From positions 1-62,195 of the forward strand of contig JAFKLT010000058.1 in assembly GCA_017309275.1 (NCBI GenBank): 62,195 nucleotides of DNA, written 5' to 3'. How positions within the stretch are numbered: position 1 is the first letter of the stretch; every line of letters begins with the position of its first letter. Shown one piece after another: positions 1 through 8,352 of the stretch. The stretch comes from Sphingomonadales bacterium (lineage in GTDB: Bacteria; Pseudomonadota; Alphaproteobacteria; Sphingomonadales; Sphingomonadaceae). Below the pieces are notes generated by a model that searched no databases, was not told the origin of the DNA, and saw nothing but the letters and a program-made list of their open reading frames with translations. The position numbers and the translations under genes were made by a program.

Positions 1-169
1 GGCCGCCGCCAAGCTCGGCCACGACCGACAGGCTTCCGTCCGGGGCGACGCGGGTCAGCGTGCCGCGCGCAATCTCTACAAGCAGCACCGACCCGTCGGG
101 CATCGGCACCGGCCCTTCGGGAAAGCGCAGCCCCGTCGCCACGACCTGAGGGGCGCCGTAGTCGCTCAT
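1..169 (-). CDS. SMP-30/gluconolactonase family protein, N-terminal part (cut by window edge)
   Basis: Reading the minus strand from the ATG at 169 gives an open frame to the window edge, about 56 residues. It begins MSDYGAPQVVATGLRFPEGP and continues with PDGSVLLVEIARGTLTRV, the first blade of the SMP-30/gluconolactonase/LRE beta-propeller (FPEGP, then a Leu/Val-rich strand and an acidic residue near the metal site). Family members hydrolyse lactones with a divalent metal. Its start overlaps the stop of the upstream AhpD-like gene by four bases (ATGA), so it is the last visible gene of a five-gene minus-strand operon that begins with the MFS transporter. A lactone-opening step in the same pathway is inferred. 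Most of the protein is outside the window. Confidence 0.75.
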   Translation of the reverse strand, partial: MSDYGAPQVVATGLRFPEGPVPMPDGSVLLVEIARGTLTRVAPDGSLSVVAELGGG

Positions 170-813
170 CCGTTTGCGGGGCGCGGCGCGCTGAGGAAGT
201 CGGCGGCGCTGAAGCCCTCGGGTGCGGCGACTTCGACGATCGGATCCTCGCGCGCGTCATATTCCATGCGCAGCGCGCGGGTGATCACCGCGTGCATGTC
301 ATAGAGGCAGGTGATGTAGGTAAATTCGAAGATCTGCTCGTCATCCCAGAATGTCTTGAGCTTTTCGAACACCTCCAGCGGCACGCGCCCGCCGGCCTGG
401 CTCAGGCAGTCGGCATAGGCGAGGACGGTGCGTTCCTGGTCGTCGTAGCAGTCGGCGACCTGCCAATAGGCGATGCCGGCGATCTTCTCTTCGCTGACGC
501 CCAGGCCGCGCAGCGACTTGCAGTGCTGCGAAAAGACGAACTGGCTGCCCTTGACCCAGCCCGCGCGGGTCTGACCCAGCTCGCGCAGCACCGGGTCGAT
601 CTTGCGCGCCGGATGACGATAGACCGCGAAGCCGTCGACGGCATGTTTGAAGATGTCGGGCGCGAGCGCGAAGACCGTCCACCAGTCGCCGGGCGTTCCG
701 GTGGCGGTGCCGGGCTCGGCGACGGGATCGCGCTCACCGAACAGGCGGTTGTAATAAGCGGTGACGGTTTCGTCGGTGACTTCCGACCGGGGAACCTGGC
801 GCAGGACGGGCAT
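166..813 (-). CDS. carboxymuconolactone decarboxylase / AhpD-like protein
   Basis: A 215-residue all-helical protein of the carboxymuconolactone decarboxylase (CMD)/AhpD family. The diagnostic helix is around residues 88-112 (SQFVFSQHCKSLRGLGVSE), where AhpD proteins carry a Cys-x2-Cys pair followed by His. Here only one cysteine of the pair is present, which argues against a classical alkylhydroperoxidase thiol-disulfide role and leaves a decarboxylase, isomerase or non-enzymatic role open. The start follows a strong GAGGAG ribosome site that overlaps the stop of the preceding NTF2-like gene. It is in the operon MFS-SDR-NTF2-CMD-SMP-30. Such proteins are common in sphingomonad catabolic clusters, where their reactions are mostly untested. 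Confidence 0.8.
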   Translation of the reverse strand: MPVLRQVPRSEVTDETVTAYYNRLFGERDPVAEPGTATGTPGDWWTVFALAPDIFKHAVDGFAVYRHPARKIDPVLRELGQTRAGWVKGSQFVFSQHCKSLRGLGVSEEKIAGIAYWQVADCYDDQERTVLAYADCLSQAGGRVPLEVFEKLKTFWDDEQIFEFTYITCLYDMHAVITRALRMEYDAREDPIVEVAAPEGFSAADFLSAPRPANG

Positions 814-823
814 GATTTACTCC

Positions 824-1219
824 TCAGGCGTTCGCAAATTTGCGGAATTCGGCGACGTGCGCCGAATCGAAATATTCGTCGAGCCGGGTGATCTTGCCGT
901 CCACGACCTTGCATATGATCGCGCAGGGCAGGCGGACCTCGCCATCGTCATGGACGCGGCGACCCTTCAGCACATGCTGCTGGACGAAGCCGCCGGGAAA
1001 GGCCGTCAGTCGGCGCTCGTCATACAGGCGGTCCTTGATGCGCGCGACCATGCCCGTGAGCGTTTGCGCGGTCTGCGCGGGCGAGACGACCAGCCCGTCG
1101 GTGTTGTGCCAGATCTCGGCATCCGGCGTGAAGCTGTTCTGCATCGTCGCGATGTCGCCTTCCTCGATCGCGTCGAAAAAGCGCTTCGCCATTGCGCGAA
1201 TGTCGTCCTGCTCTGCCAT
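824..1219 (-). CDS. NTF2-like (SnoaL-type) small protein
   Basis: A 131-residue protein with the alpha+beta cone fold of the NTF2/SnoaL superfamily: an N-terminal helix pair (AMAKRFFDAIEEGD), the typical FTPDAEIWHNTDG strand, and a C-terminal KITRLDEYFDSAHVAEF strand. Members act as isomerases, cyclases, dehydratases or hydrolases on small hydrophobic ligands, so the family does not fix the reaction. An AAGGAG ribosome site lies just before the ATG. It is ten bases downstream of the SDR and in the same operon. Inference: it acts on a ring or enone intermediate of the cluster A pathway. Confidence 0.78.
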   Translation of the reverse strand: MAEQDDIRAMAKRFFDAIEEGDIATMQNSFTPDAEIWHNTDGLVVSPAQTAQTLTGMVARIKDRLYDERRLTAFPGGFVQQHVLKGRRVHDDGEVRLPCAIICKVVDGKITRLDEYFDSAHVAEFRKFANA

Positions 1220-1229
1220 CTTGCTCTCC

Positions 1230-2117
1230 TTAAGCCTTGGCGCCGAACATGCGGCCGCCGTTGGCCGCGATCAGCCCGTCGATGTCGTCGCCCTTATACC
1301 CCGGATCGGCCGACGGGCCGAAGGAGGACAGCATGTCCTGCGTCACCAGTTCGGCCATCGCCTTCCATTCGGGGTGGGTGAATATCCAATAGTCGCCATC
1401 CTCGATCGCCTGCACGACGCGCGCACCGATCTTGTCGGGCGACATGCCGCCGGCGAGTACGCCCTGCATCGCCTGGCTGGTTGCCGCGGCCTGGCCGACT
1501 TCGTTTTCCACCGGGCGGAGGTCGCGCGTCGTCTCCACGATCCGCGTCGCCGACATGCCCGGCATGAGCACCGAGATGTCGACGCAGGTTTCGGCAAGCT
1601 CGTTGCGCAGTGCCATCGCGATCCCCAGCGTCGCATATTTCGAGCTGATATAGGCGACCGAGATCGGCGGCGGCACGATCGCGACCATCGAAGAGGTGAG
1701 GACAAGGTGCGAGGGCTCGCCCGATGCCTTCATGTCGCCCAGGAAGGTCCGGCAGGCATAGAGGTGCGCGTGCGCGTTGACGGCGTAGTTCCAGCGCCAG
1801 ACGTCGGTGTCATATTGTTCGAACGGTCCCGATCCGCCGCCGACGCCGGCGTTGCTGAACAGGATGCGCACTGCGCCGAACTTGCGGGCTTCGAGCCCCG
1901 CCGCGGCCCAGCTATCCTCGCTGGTGACGTCGAGTTGCAGGCCAAGCGCCTTTGCGCCGGTTTCGCGGATTGCGGCCGCGGCCTCTTCGACACGCGCCGC
2001 ATCGATATCGGCGAGGATGACCGAGGCGCCCCTGGCGGCGAGCGCCTTTGCGGTGGCAAGGCCGAGGCCGCTTGCGCCGCCCGTGATGAAGGCGGCTTTG
2101 CCCGCGACGTCGGTCAT
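1230..2117 (-). CDS. short-chain dehydrogenase/reductase (SDR)
   Basis: A 295-residue classical SDR. The cofactor motif TGGASGLG lies at residues 12-19, the acidic residue of ILADIDA after beta-2 suggests NAD(H) preference, NAG follows beta-4, and the catalytic YISSK (Tyr-x3-Lys) with upstream serines (LTSSM) is complete. It is longer than the usual 250 residues because of a C-terminal extension (TQDMLSSFGPSADPGYKG onward) that may form the substrate lid. Its ATG overlaps the stop of the MFS gene by four bases, so translation is coupled. The likely reaction is NAD(P)-dependent oxidation or reduction of a hydroxyl or keto group of an imported compound; the substrate is unknown. Confidence 0.88.
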   Translation of the reverse strand: MTDVAGKAAFITGGASGLGLATAKALAARGASVILADIDAARVEEAAAAIRETGAKALGLQLDVTSEDSWAAAGLEARKFGAVRILFSNAGVGGGSGPFEQYDTDVWRWNYAVNAHAHLYACRTFLGDMKASGEPSHLVLTSSMVAIVPPPISVAYISSKYATLGIAMALRNELAETCVDISVLMPGMSATRIVETTRDLRPVENEVGQAAATSQAMQGVLAGGMSPDKIGARVVQAIEDGDYWIFTHPEWKAMAELVTQDMLSSFGPSADPGYKGDDIDGLIAANGGRMFGAKA

Positions 2118-3409
2118 TCGGCGAAGTCCTTTTCCAGGTGGCGCGTCATCGCGAACTGCGCGACGCAGGCCGCGGCGGCAAACGGCATCAGCGCCATCAA
2201 CGCCCAACGCAGGCTGTCGACGCCATGCGCATCCTTCAGCGCGTCGCTGACGATCCCGGCGAACAGCGGACCGAGGCCGAGGCCGACGATGTTGAACATC
2301 AGCATCAGCACCGCCGCAGCGGTCGCGCGCGAGCGCGGGGGCGTGAGGTTCTGCACCAGCGCGAGGGCCGGAGCGACATAGGCGGTGCATGCCGCCATCG
2401 GGATCAGCATCAGCGCGAGCGAGAGTTGCCAGCTGTCGACGAGCAGCGCGGCGATGAAGGTCGGGATGAGTACTGCCGTCGCGATGGCGGGTATGGTGCC
2501 ATAGGCGCGCGCCGAATGCTTCGCGCGCCGGCTGACGAGCCAGCCGCCACCGAGGATGCCGATGCCGAAGGTGATGCCCGCGGCGGGAGCGAACCAGGTC
2601 GCCATCGCCTCCAGCGGCATCTTTTGCGTGCGCATCAGAAAGGCGGGGATCCAGTTCAGCATGCCATAGCTCACGAAAGCGGCGAGCCCGCTGCCGATCA
2701 TGACCATGCGCAGCGAGGGGCGGCGGATGAACATCGCGAGGCTCTGACTGAAAGGCAGCGCTTCGTCGGCGGGCTTGTGCGTGTCCATGGCGCCGCGCGC
2801 CGGCTCGCGGACCAGCCAGATGAGCAGCGGCGCGACCAGAATGCCGACGATGCCGATCACGACGAACGCGTTGCGCCAGCCGATGTTCGCGGCGGCCCAA
2901 GCGCCGAAGGCGGCGCCGACGAACACGCCGAACGGGCCGTTGCAGGTGAACAGGCCGATGGCGAGCGGGCGCTGAGCCGGCGGATAATAATCGGCGATGA
3001 CCGAAAGCGAGGGCGCGGTTCCGCCCGCCTCGCCCGCGCCGACGCCGAAGCGCATCAGGGCGAGCTGCCAGAAATTGCCGACCATGCCGCAGGCGGCGGT
3101 GAAGCCGCTCCATACGACGCAGGCGATGCCGATCAGCTTGATGCGGTTCCAGCGGTCGGCGATCATCGCGACGGGGACGCCCATCGCGGCATAGAAGAGC
3201 GCGAAGGCGAGGCCGGTGAGCAGGCCGAACTGCGTGTCGCTGAACTGCATCTCGGCGCGGATCGGCTCGACGAGGACGGACAGGAGCTGGCGGTCGACGA
3301 AGTTGATCGTGCCGACGATGAACAGCATGGCCAGCGCGACGTTGCGGCGCAGCCCAAGGCCGCTGTCGGATGCGGCGGCGCCTGCATTTAGGGCGGTGGC
3401 CTCAGTCAT
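2114..3409 (-). CDS. MFS transporter, spinster-like
   Basis: A 431-residue major facilitator with about twelve hydrophobic segments. The N-terminal NFVDRQLLSVLVEPI helix and the ADRWNRIKLIGIA loop between helices 2 and 3 (the MFS D-R-x-x-R-x signature region) are typical of the spinster/organic-acid group common beside sphingomonad catabolic operons. I chose the ATG at 3409, which has a GGGGAGAG ribosome site just upstream, rather than a TTG twelve bases earlier. It is the first gene of the minus-strand operon and faces the plus-strand SDR at 3518 across a region with a 16-bp dyad. Import of a small organic acid, or export of an intermediate, across the inner membrane is inferred. Confidence 0.85.
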   Translation of the reverse strand: MTEATALNAGAAASDSGLGLRRNVALAMLFIVGTINFVDRQLLSVLVEPIRAEMQFSDTQFGLLTGLAFALFYAAMGVPVAMIADRWNRIKLIGIACVVWSGFTAACGMVGNFWQLALMRFGVGAGEAGGTAPSLSVIADYYPPAQRPLAIGLFTCNGPFGVFVGAAFGAWAAANIGWRNAFVVIGIVGILVAPLLIWLVREPARGAMDTHKPADEALPFSQSLAMFIRRPSLRMVMIGSGLAAFVSYGMLNWIPAFLMRTQKMPLEAMATWFAPAAGITFGIGILGGGWLVSRRAKHSARAYGTIPAIATAVLIPTFIAALLVDSWQLSLALMLIPMAACTAYVAPALALVQNLTPPRSRATAAAVLMLMFNIVGLGLGPLFAGIVSDALKDAHGVDSLRWALMALMPFAAAACVAQFAMTRHLEKDFAE

Positions 3410-3450
3410 AACTCTCCCCAAAATCGCACGAGTCTTCTCGGTCGAAAAAT

Positions 3451-3466
3451 ACTTAGGTATTTAAGT
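3451..3466. promoter_or_regulatory. operator-like dyad, cluster A motif copy 1
   Basis: The 16-mer ACTTAGGTATTTAAGT is an imperfect inverted repeat (12 of 16 positions symmetric) midway between the divergent MFS operon and the SDR at 3518. The same pattern, ACTTAG-N4-CTAAGT-like, recurs at 7789-7804 and 11026-11041, each time in a divergent intergenic region of the same cluster. Size and symmetry suit a TetR- or GntR-type repressor; the regulator is not in the window. Confidence 0.55.
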
Positions 3467-3517
3467 TTATCTGTCAATGTGCTTTACGGTAGCGACAAGA
3501 TAGACGGGAGAAAAGGC

Positions 3518-4288
3518 ATGGATGTCGGCGGCAAGACGGCGATTGTGACGGGATCGGCGGGCGGCATCGGCCGTGCGACCGCGGTGATGCTGGCGGCGCG
3601 CGGTGCTGCCGAAATCGCGCTGGTCGACGTCAAGGAGGACGACCTGCGGGAAACCGCGCGACTGGTCGAGGCAGCGGGCGCGCGGGCGACGATCCACCGC
3701 CTGGACCTGTCCGACATCCCGGCGACCGAGGCATGGTTCCAGGCGCATGGCGACGTCGACATCCTCTACAATAACGCCGGGGTGGTGTCCGGGCTGCCGC
3801 AGTTTCCCGATGTCGATGCAGCGCGCATCCGCTGGATCATCGACGTCAACATCACCTCGCTCGTCGCCGCGACGCAGATCGCGGTGCAGGCGATGCGGCG
3901 GCGTGGGGGCGGCGTGATCGTCAACACGGTGTCGACCGTCGCGCTGGGAACGGGATTCTACGACGCGATGTATGCGACGACGAAGGCGGCGGTGATGATG
4001 TTCACACGCTGCTGCGCATCGCTGAAGGAGGAATGCAACGTCCGCGTCGCGGGCATGCTGCCGGGACTGGTCGATACGCCGATCCTCGACACGACGGGCG
4101 CGGGCGGCAAGTCCGACTGGATGAAGACGGTGCTCGCGAACAACGAGGCGTGCGTCCCCGACGATATTGCCGCGGGGGTATTGATGCTGATCGAAGACGA
4201 CAGCCTGGCCGGCGGTGACTGGGTTGCGGTGCGGCGTATCGACGGGAAGATCGCGTATCAGTGGGGGCACGCCGATACGGCCGCCTAG
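3518..4288 (+). CDS. short-chain dehydrogenase/reductase (SDR)
   Basis: A 256-residue classical SDR with TGSAGGIG at about residues 10-17, an acidic ALVDVKE after beta-2 (NAD-type), NNAG near residue 89 and the catalytic YATTK near residue 157. The ATG at 3518 is preceded by GGGAGAAAAGG; an upstream in-frame ATG at 3479 has no ribosome site and would add 13 residues before the Rossmann strand. It is transcribed away from the MFS operon. Its TAG stop overlaps the stop of the convergent GST gene by three bases. Role: oxidation or reduction of an alcohol or ketone intermediate; substrate unknown. Confidence 0.88.
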   Translation: MDVGGKTAIVTGSAGGIGRATAVMLAARGAAEIALVDVKEDDLRETARLVEAAGARATIHRLDLSDIPATEAWFQAHGDVDILYNNAGVVSGLPQFPDVDAARIRWIIDVNITSLVAATQIAVQAMRRRGGGVIVNTVSTVALGTGFYDAMYATTKAAVMMFTRCCASLKEECNVRVAGMLPGLVDTPILDTTGAGGKSDWMKTVLANNEACVPDDIAAGVLMLIEDDSLAGGDWVAVRRIDGKIAYQWGHADTAA

Positions 4289-4995
4289 CGCGTCGGCGCC
4301 TCGAGCATGTTCTTCCCGAACAGGTTCGACCATTGTTCCTCGGTCAGTACGGGCCGGGCGCTCGACAGGTTCGCGGCATTTTTGACATCGGTGCCGGCGA
4401 TCACCGCCGGGCGTTCGCCGATCCGGGCGAACCAGTCGGCGACCGCCGGATAATCGTCGAGCGTCAGTCCGATCGCGCGGATGGCGCGCGTCCACGGCCA
4501 AGCGGCGATATCGGCGATCGAATATTCCTCGGCCAGATAGGGGGCTTCGCTCAGCCGGCCGTTGAGGACGTGCAGCAGCCGGAGCGTTTCGTTGCGATAA
4601 CGCTCGACGGGATAGGTCTGCCCCTCGGGCGCATAGCGGATGAAATGATGCGCCTGTCCCTGCATCGGCCCGAAGCTGGCCATCTGCCACATCAGCCATT
4701 GCTGTGCCTGCGAACGGCGGCGCGGGCTTTCGGGAAGAAGCCGGCCGCTCTTTTCGGCCAGATAGAGGAGGATCGCGCCGGATTCGAAGATGGGCAGGGG
4801 CGCCCCGCCGCCGATGGGATCATGGTCGACGATCGCGGGCAGGCGACCGTTGGGATTGATGCGGCGATATTCGGGGGTCAGGTGATCGCCCGCGAGCATG
4901 TCCATCTTGAGAAGCTGATGCGGCAGCCCGGTCTCCTCGAGCATGATCGAGACTTTGTGACCGTTCGGGGTGGGCGTGAAATAGACGTCGATCAT
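4285..4995 (-). CDS. glutathione transferase, Nu class (YfcG/Ure2p-like), copy 1
   Basis: A 236-residue two-domain GST. The N-terminal thioredoxin-fold half has TPTPNGHK at residues 7-14, the signature of E. coli YfcG/YghU and other Nu-class enzymes, which use Thr/Asn rather than Tyr or Ser at the glutathione site. LPAIVD and ESGAIL form the rest of the glutathione pocket. The C-terminal helical half has SIADIAAWPW. Nu-class enzymes act as disulfide-bond reductases, and one from Novosphingobium (NaGSTNu) works as a glutathione lyase on lignin ethers. It is the last gene of the operon TonB receptor-NTF2-GST, with an ATGA overlap to the NTF2 gene. Two more Nu-class paralogues lie within 6 kb. 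Confidence 0.88.
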   Translation of the reverse strand: MIDVYFTPTPNGHKVSIMLEETGLPHQLLKMDMLAGDHLTPEYRRINPNGRLPAIVDHDPIGGGAPLPIFESGAILLYLAEKSGRLLPESPRRRSQAQQWLMWQMASFGPMQGQAHHFIRYAPEGQTYPVERYRNETLRLLHVLNGRLSEAPYLAEEYSIADIAAWPWTRAIRAIGLTLDDYPAVADWFARIGERPAVIAGTDVKNAANLSSARPVLTEEQWSNLFGKNMLEAPTR

Positions 4996-5501
4996 GGAGC
5001 GGCCCTTTCGGCAAATTTGGCCCGCGCAGCGGCGAAGGCGGCATCGAACGCGGGCCGCCCGGCGGGATAGCCGGCGACGGTGAGCGTGACGCCGGTAATC
5101 TTCCAGCCGTCGCCGCCTTGATCGTCGCGGACCAGGAGATGGGTATAATGGCCGATCAGATCGCCCAGCAGTGTTTCGCCGTCGACAGCGATGAAATGCG
5201 CGGCATCGACGATGCAGCGGACGACCGCCCGGTCACCGGCAATGTCGGCCGAGATATTGTGCAGCCGATGCGCGGTCGCATCGAAGCCTTCGAGCGCGCG
5301 GCAGCGCGCGGTCCATTCGTCGGCGGCAATCGTCGCGACGACCGATCCGATCGCGCCATAATCCAGGGTGATCTGATCCGAGAGAAGTGCGCGATAGGCG
5401 GTCCAATCGCGGGCATCCAGCGCCCCGGCATAAGCGGTCACGGCCGCGACCGCCGCTTCCCTGTCGAGGAAAGCGGCGAGCGCGACCGTGCCTTGGGACA
5501 T
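4992..5501 (-). CDS. NTF2-like (SnoaL_4-type) protein
   Basis: A 169-residue NTF2-superfamily protein, of the longer type with an N-terminal helix DREAAVAAVTAYAGALDARDW followed by YRALLSDQITLDYG. This layout matches the SnoaL_4 group that includes dehydratases and the small subunits of ring-hydroxylating oxygenases. No oxygenase large subunit is adjacent, so a free-standing isomerase or dehydratase is more likely. Its ATG shares one base with the stop of the TonB receptor gene, and its stop overlaps the GST start (ATGA). All three genes are therefore translationally coupled. The substrate is unknown. Confidence 0.75.
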   Translation of the reverse strand: MSQGTVALAAFLDREAAVAAVTAYAGALDARDWTAYRALLSDQITLDYGAIGSVVATIAADEWTARCRALEGFDATAHRLHNISADIAGDRAVVRCIVDAAHFIAVDGETLLGDLIGHYTHLLVRDDQGGDGWKITGVTLTVAGYPAGRPAFDAAFAAARAKFAERAAP

Positions 5502-7720
5502 CAGAACTTGAACCCGGCCTCGATCGACAGATTGCGCGGGGGCTCAAGATAAAGGATCGCACGCGGAACCGCGGTGATCGGTGCGGGCAGGTTGAACGCC
5601 GAGCCGGTGGTCAGCTCGTTGGTCAGGTTCTTGCCGACGAAGGCGAGGAACCAGCGGTCATCCTGATCGGCGAGCTGGACGCGCAGGTCGAGCTTCACAT
5701 AACCCTTTTGCACACCGAAGATCGGGCTCTGGTTGTCCGAGTCGAAATATTTCGAACGGCCCGAGGCGACGCCGGTGATGTCGAGTTTCAGGTCGTCACC
5801 AAAGTCGAAGCGGCCATGGGCCGAGACGTTGCCGGTGTATTTCGACGAGTAAGCGACGCGATAGCCCGCGAGGTTGTTCGTAGCCGGCAAGCAGGTCGTC
5901 GGCTGCGAGGCGAGGCAGGCCGCGCCCGGATAGTCGTCATATTTGACATCCTGATAGGCACCCGATGCCTGGATGTCGAAATTTGGCGACAGGTAGAGCG
6001 CGAGCGAACCCTCGATACCCTTTGACGTTGCGCTCGCCGCGTTCCCGGTCAGGTAGCTCGAAGTCGCGGGCTGATAGACCGAGACCTGCAGATTCTTGAA
6101 CTGGGTGTCATAGACCGAAACGTTCGCGACGACCTTGCCGTCGAGGAGCGTCGACTTGATGCCCGCTTCGTAGTTGCGCGAGCGCTCGGGCTTGAACGCG
6201 AAGGTGGCGTTGGTCGTACCCAACGTGTTCGACACGAAGCCGCCCGACTTCGACCCGCGACCGAAGGTCGCATAGACCATGATGCGCGGCGCGATGTCGT
6301 ACTGGACGGTCGCCGACGGATCGACGTTGCCTTCGCTGATCGACCCCACGGCGCTGGAGATCGGACGGATCGCGAACGGTCCGTAGACGAGCCGCGATGC
6401 GAAATCGCCATCCTTGCTGGTGTGCGAATAGCGCAGGCTGCCGATCACGCGGAAGGCGTCGGATATGTTGAACGTGCCCTGGCCAAAGACCGAATAGGAT
6501 TCGGCAGTCTGGTTGAAGCGGCTGTCGATGCGACCGAAATAGGGGCTGCCGAACAGGTTCAGGATGTTGAAACCCTGCAACTGGTCGAGCCGGTATTTCG
6601 CATGATCATAATAGGCGCCGGCGACGAATTCGAAGGTACGACCGGTCGGTGACAGAATGCGCAGTTCCTGCGAGAACTGCTCGAAGCGCTCGGGGAAGCT
6701 GTTGTACACCGAATTGTTGGTGTGCGCGCCGCCGCCGTTCGGGATCATCTGGTCGAAGCCGTTGACGATGTTTGCGTTGAACCAGCTGTAGCCGGTGACC
6801 GACGTGAGCGTGTAGTCGCCGATCGACAGGTTGCCGGTGCCCGACACCATGACCGATTTGGTCTTCGTGCCTTCGTCGCCGAGCGCCGATTTTTCGAGAT
6901 AGCGGACACGCTGCGGGTTCTGGCCGCTGGTCAGCGGGCTCGACACGGTGACGCCGCCGATGACGTCGCGGTTCGCATATTCGACCTTTGCGGTATAATC
7001 GAAGGCCGACGACGGTTCCCACTTCAGCGTCAGGCGAAGCAGCTGCTGCTTGACTTCGGGGTCGTCATGATTGGTCGCAAGGTTGCGGATATAACCCTGT
7101 TGATTGACGACCTTCATCGCCAGGCGCGCGCCGAGCGTATCGGTGATCGGACCGGCAAGATAGCCCGAGAAATCGGTGCCCTTGAAGTCGAAGTTATAGT
7201 TCGCGGAGAGCTTGCCCTCGAAATCCTTCGTCGGACCCGCCGACACGACGCTGACCGCGCCAGCCGCGGTGTTCTTGCCGAACAGCGCGCCCTGCGGACC
7301 GCGCAGCACCTCGACGCGGGCAAGGTCGAAGAAGGGCGCTTGTGCCTGGCGCGAACGGCCGGCGTAGACGCCATCGACATAGAGCGAGACCGACTGGTCG
7401 AACGCGAAGTTCGCCGGCGGCGAGCCGAAGCCGCGAATATAGATGACGTCGTTGCCCGCGGTCGACTGGACGAAGACGTTCGGCGTATAGTTCATCACCG
7501 ACTTGATGTCGTTGGAGTTGAAGTCGTCGAGGCGGTCGCCGCTGACGACTTCCATCGAGATCGGAACGTCCTGCAGGTTCTGCTCGCGCTTTTGCGCTGT
7601 GACGATGATTTCGTTGGCGTCGGTCGTGTCCGCGGCACTCTGCGCCATCGCCGGCGCAGCACATCCAAGCATCGCGATCGTCGCGGCGCCGGACAGCAGA
7701 ATCTGGTTTCGAGACTTCAT
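5501..7720 (-). CDS. TonB-dependent outer-membrane receptor
   Basis: A 739-residue receptor. It has a signal peptide ending near APAMAQ, a TonB box-like stretch (EIIVTAQKRE), a plug domain with YIRGFGSPP and RVEVLRGPQGALFGKNT, and a 22-strand barrel ending in the canonical C-terminal Phe (EAGFKF). It imports a substrate into the periplasm using TonB energy. I chose the ATG at 7720 with the GAGGG ribosome site; a GTG six bases upstream would overlap that site. There is no STN signalling domain, so it is not a FecA-type transducer. It heads an operon with NTF2 and GST genes and faces the DUF3237 gene. It likely takes up the cluster A growth substrate. Confidence 0.93.
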   Translation of the reverse strand: MKSRNQILLSGAATIAMLGCAAPAMAQSAADTTDANEIIVTAQKREQNLQDVPISMEVVSGDRLDDFNSNDIKSVMNYTPNVFVQSTAGNDVIYIRGFGSPPANFAFDQSVSLYVDGVYAGRSRQAQAPFFDLARVEVLRGPQGALFGKNTAAGAVSVVSAGPTKDFEGKLSANYNFDFKGTDFSGYLAGPITDTLGARLAMKVVNQQGYIRNLATNHDDPEVKQQLLRLTLKWEPSSAFDYTAKVEYANRDVIGGVTVSSPLTSGQNPQRVRYLEKSALGDEGTKTKSVMVSGTGNLSIGDYTLTSVTGYSWFNANIVNGFDQMIPNGGGAHTNNSVYNSFPERFEQFSQELRILSPTGRTFEFVAGAYYDHAKYRLDQLQGFNILNLFGSPYFGRIDSRFNQTAESYSVFGQGTFNISDAFRVIGSLRYSHTSKDGDFASRLVYGPFAIRPISSAVGSISEGNVDPSATVQYDIAPRIMVYATFGRGSKSGGFVSNTLGTTNATFAFKPERSRNYEAGIKSTLLDGKVVANVSVYDTQFKNLQVSVYQPATSSYLTGNAASATSKGIEGSLALYLSPNFDIQASGAYQDVKYDDYPGAACLASQPTTCLPATNNLAGYRVAYSSKYTGNVSAHGRFDFGDDLKLDITGVASGRSKYFDSDNQSPIFGVQKGYVKLDLRVQLADQDDRWFLAFVGKNLTNELTTGSAFNLPAPITAVPRAILYLEPPRNLSIEAGFKF

Positions 7721-7754
7721 TTTCACCCTCCCATTGAGTGTTGTGCGGCGGTTC

Positions 7755-7788
7755 CGGAATTTGATTCCGATCCGTCAATCTGATTGAC
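7755..7788. promoter_or_regulatory. two adjacent 15-bp inverted repeats upstream of the TonB receptor
   Basis: CGGAATTTGATTCCG (7755-7769) and GTCAATCTGATTGAC (7774-7788) are each perfect 6-3-6 inverted repeats four bases apart. They share the centre AAT-Y-TG-ATT, and the cluster A dyad follows at once (7789-7804). All three lie between the divergent receptor and DUF3237 genes. The arrangement suggests binding by a dimeric regulator at tandem sites, or control of both directions. Confidence 0.5.
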
Positions 7789-7804
7789 CCTTAGTATACT
7801 AATT
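7789..7804. promoter_or_regulatory. operator-like dyad, cluster A motif copy 2
   Basis: CCTTAGTATACTAATT contains the perfect 12-bp palindrome TTAGTATACTAA (7791-7802). It matches copy 1 (3451) and copy 3 (11026) in the CTTAG half, the spacing and the YTAWKT half. It is about 70 bases upstream of the receptor start and 40 bases upstream of the DUF3237 start. Confidence 0.55.
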
Positions 7805-7841
7805 GTTTTATGCTTGTCCATAGCTCGGGAAGAGGATTCGT

Positions 7842-8351
7842 ATGATGACGCAAGACAGGGAACATTCACCGCCGCAGTCTCTCGCGAGCCGCTATCTGTG
7901 CACGGCCGAATTCGAGGTTGGTGGCGGCCTGATCGCGATCGGCGCTTCGCCGTTCGGCGACCAGCGGCTTGGCTACGTCACCGGGGGCCGATTTTTCGGG
8001 CCGCGAATCAATGGCATGATTCTGCCCGGTGGTGGCAACTGGTCGCGAAGTGGCAGGCTGGAAGGCGTATCGTCCGTGGGTACGTTCGATGCTCGCGCGG
8101 TGTGGCAGACCGATGACGGCGACCTCATATATCTCAGCTACACGGGGCGCAGCATCATCCCCGACGACGTTCGCGCGACTTTCGCCGATCCCGCCGTGCC
8201 CGACGCCGATCCGTCGCGATACTATCTGCGAATCGCACCCGTGTTCGAAACGGCGAGCGCGAAATACGGCTGGCTGAACGGCGTGCTGGCGATCGGCGTC
8301 GGTGAGCGCACGGACTTCGGCGTTCGCCATGTGATTCACGAGGTGCTGTGA
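7842..8351 (+). CDS. DUF3237 (UPF0311) protein
   Basis: A 169-residue protein matching the DUF3237 beta-barrel pattern: LCTAEFEVGGGLIAIG, VTGGRFFGPRINGMILPGG, then ARAVWQTDDGDLIYLSYTG. The family is common in proteobacterial catabolic clusters but has no firmly established reaction. Two ATG codons in tandem (7842 and 7845) follow a GAAGAGG ribosome site. The downstream GST starts one base after its TGA, so the two genes form an operon. Inference: a non-redox step such as isomerisation, hydration or ligand binding in the glutathione-dependent pathway. Confidence 0.82.
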   Translation: MMTQDREHSPPQSLASRYLCTAEFEVGGGLIAIGASPFGDQRLGYVTGGRFFGPRINGMILPGGGNWSRSGRLEGVSSVGTFDARAVWQTDDGDLIYLSYTGRSIIPDDVRATFADPAVPDADPSRYYLRIAPVFETASAKYGWLNGVLAIGVGERTDFGVRHVIHEVL

Positions 8352-8352
8352 G

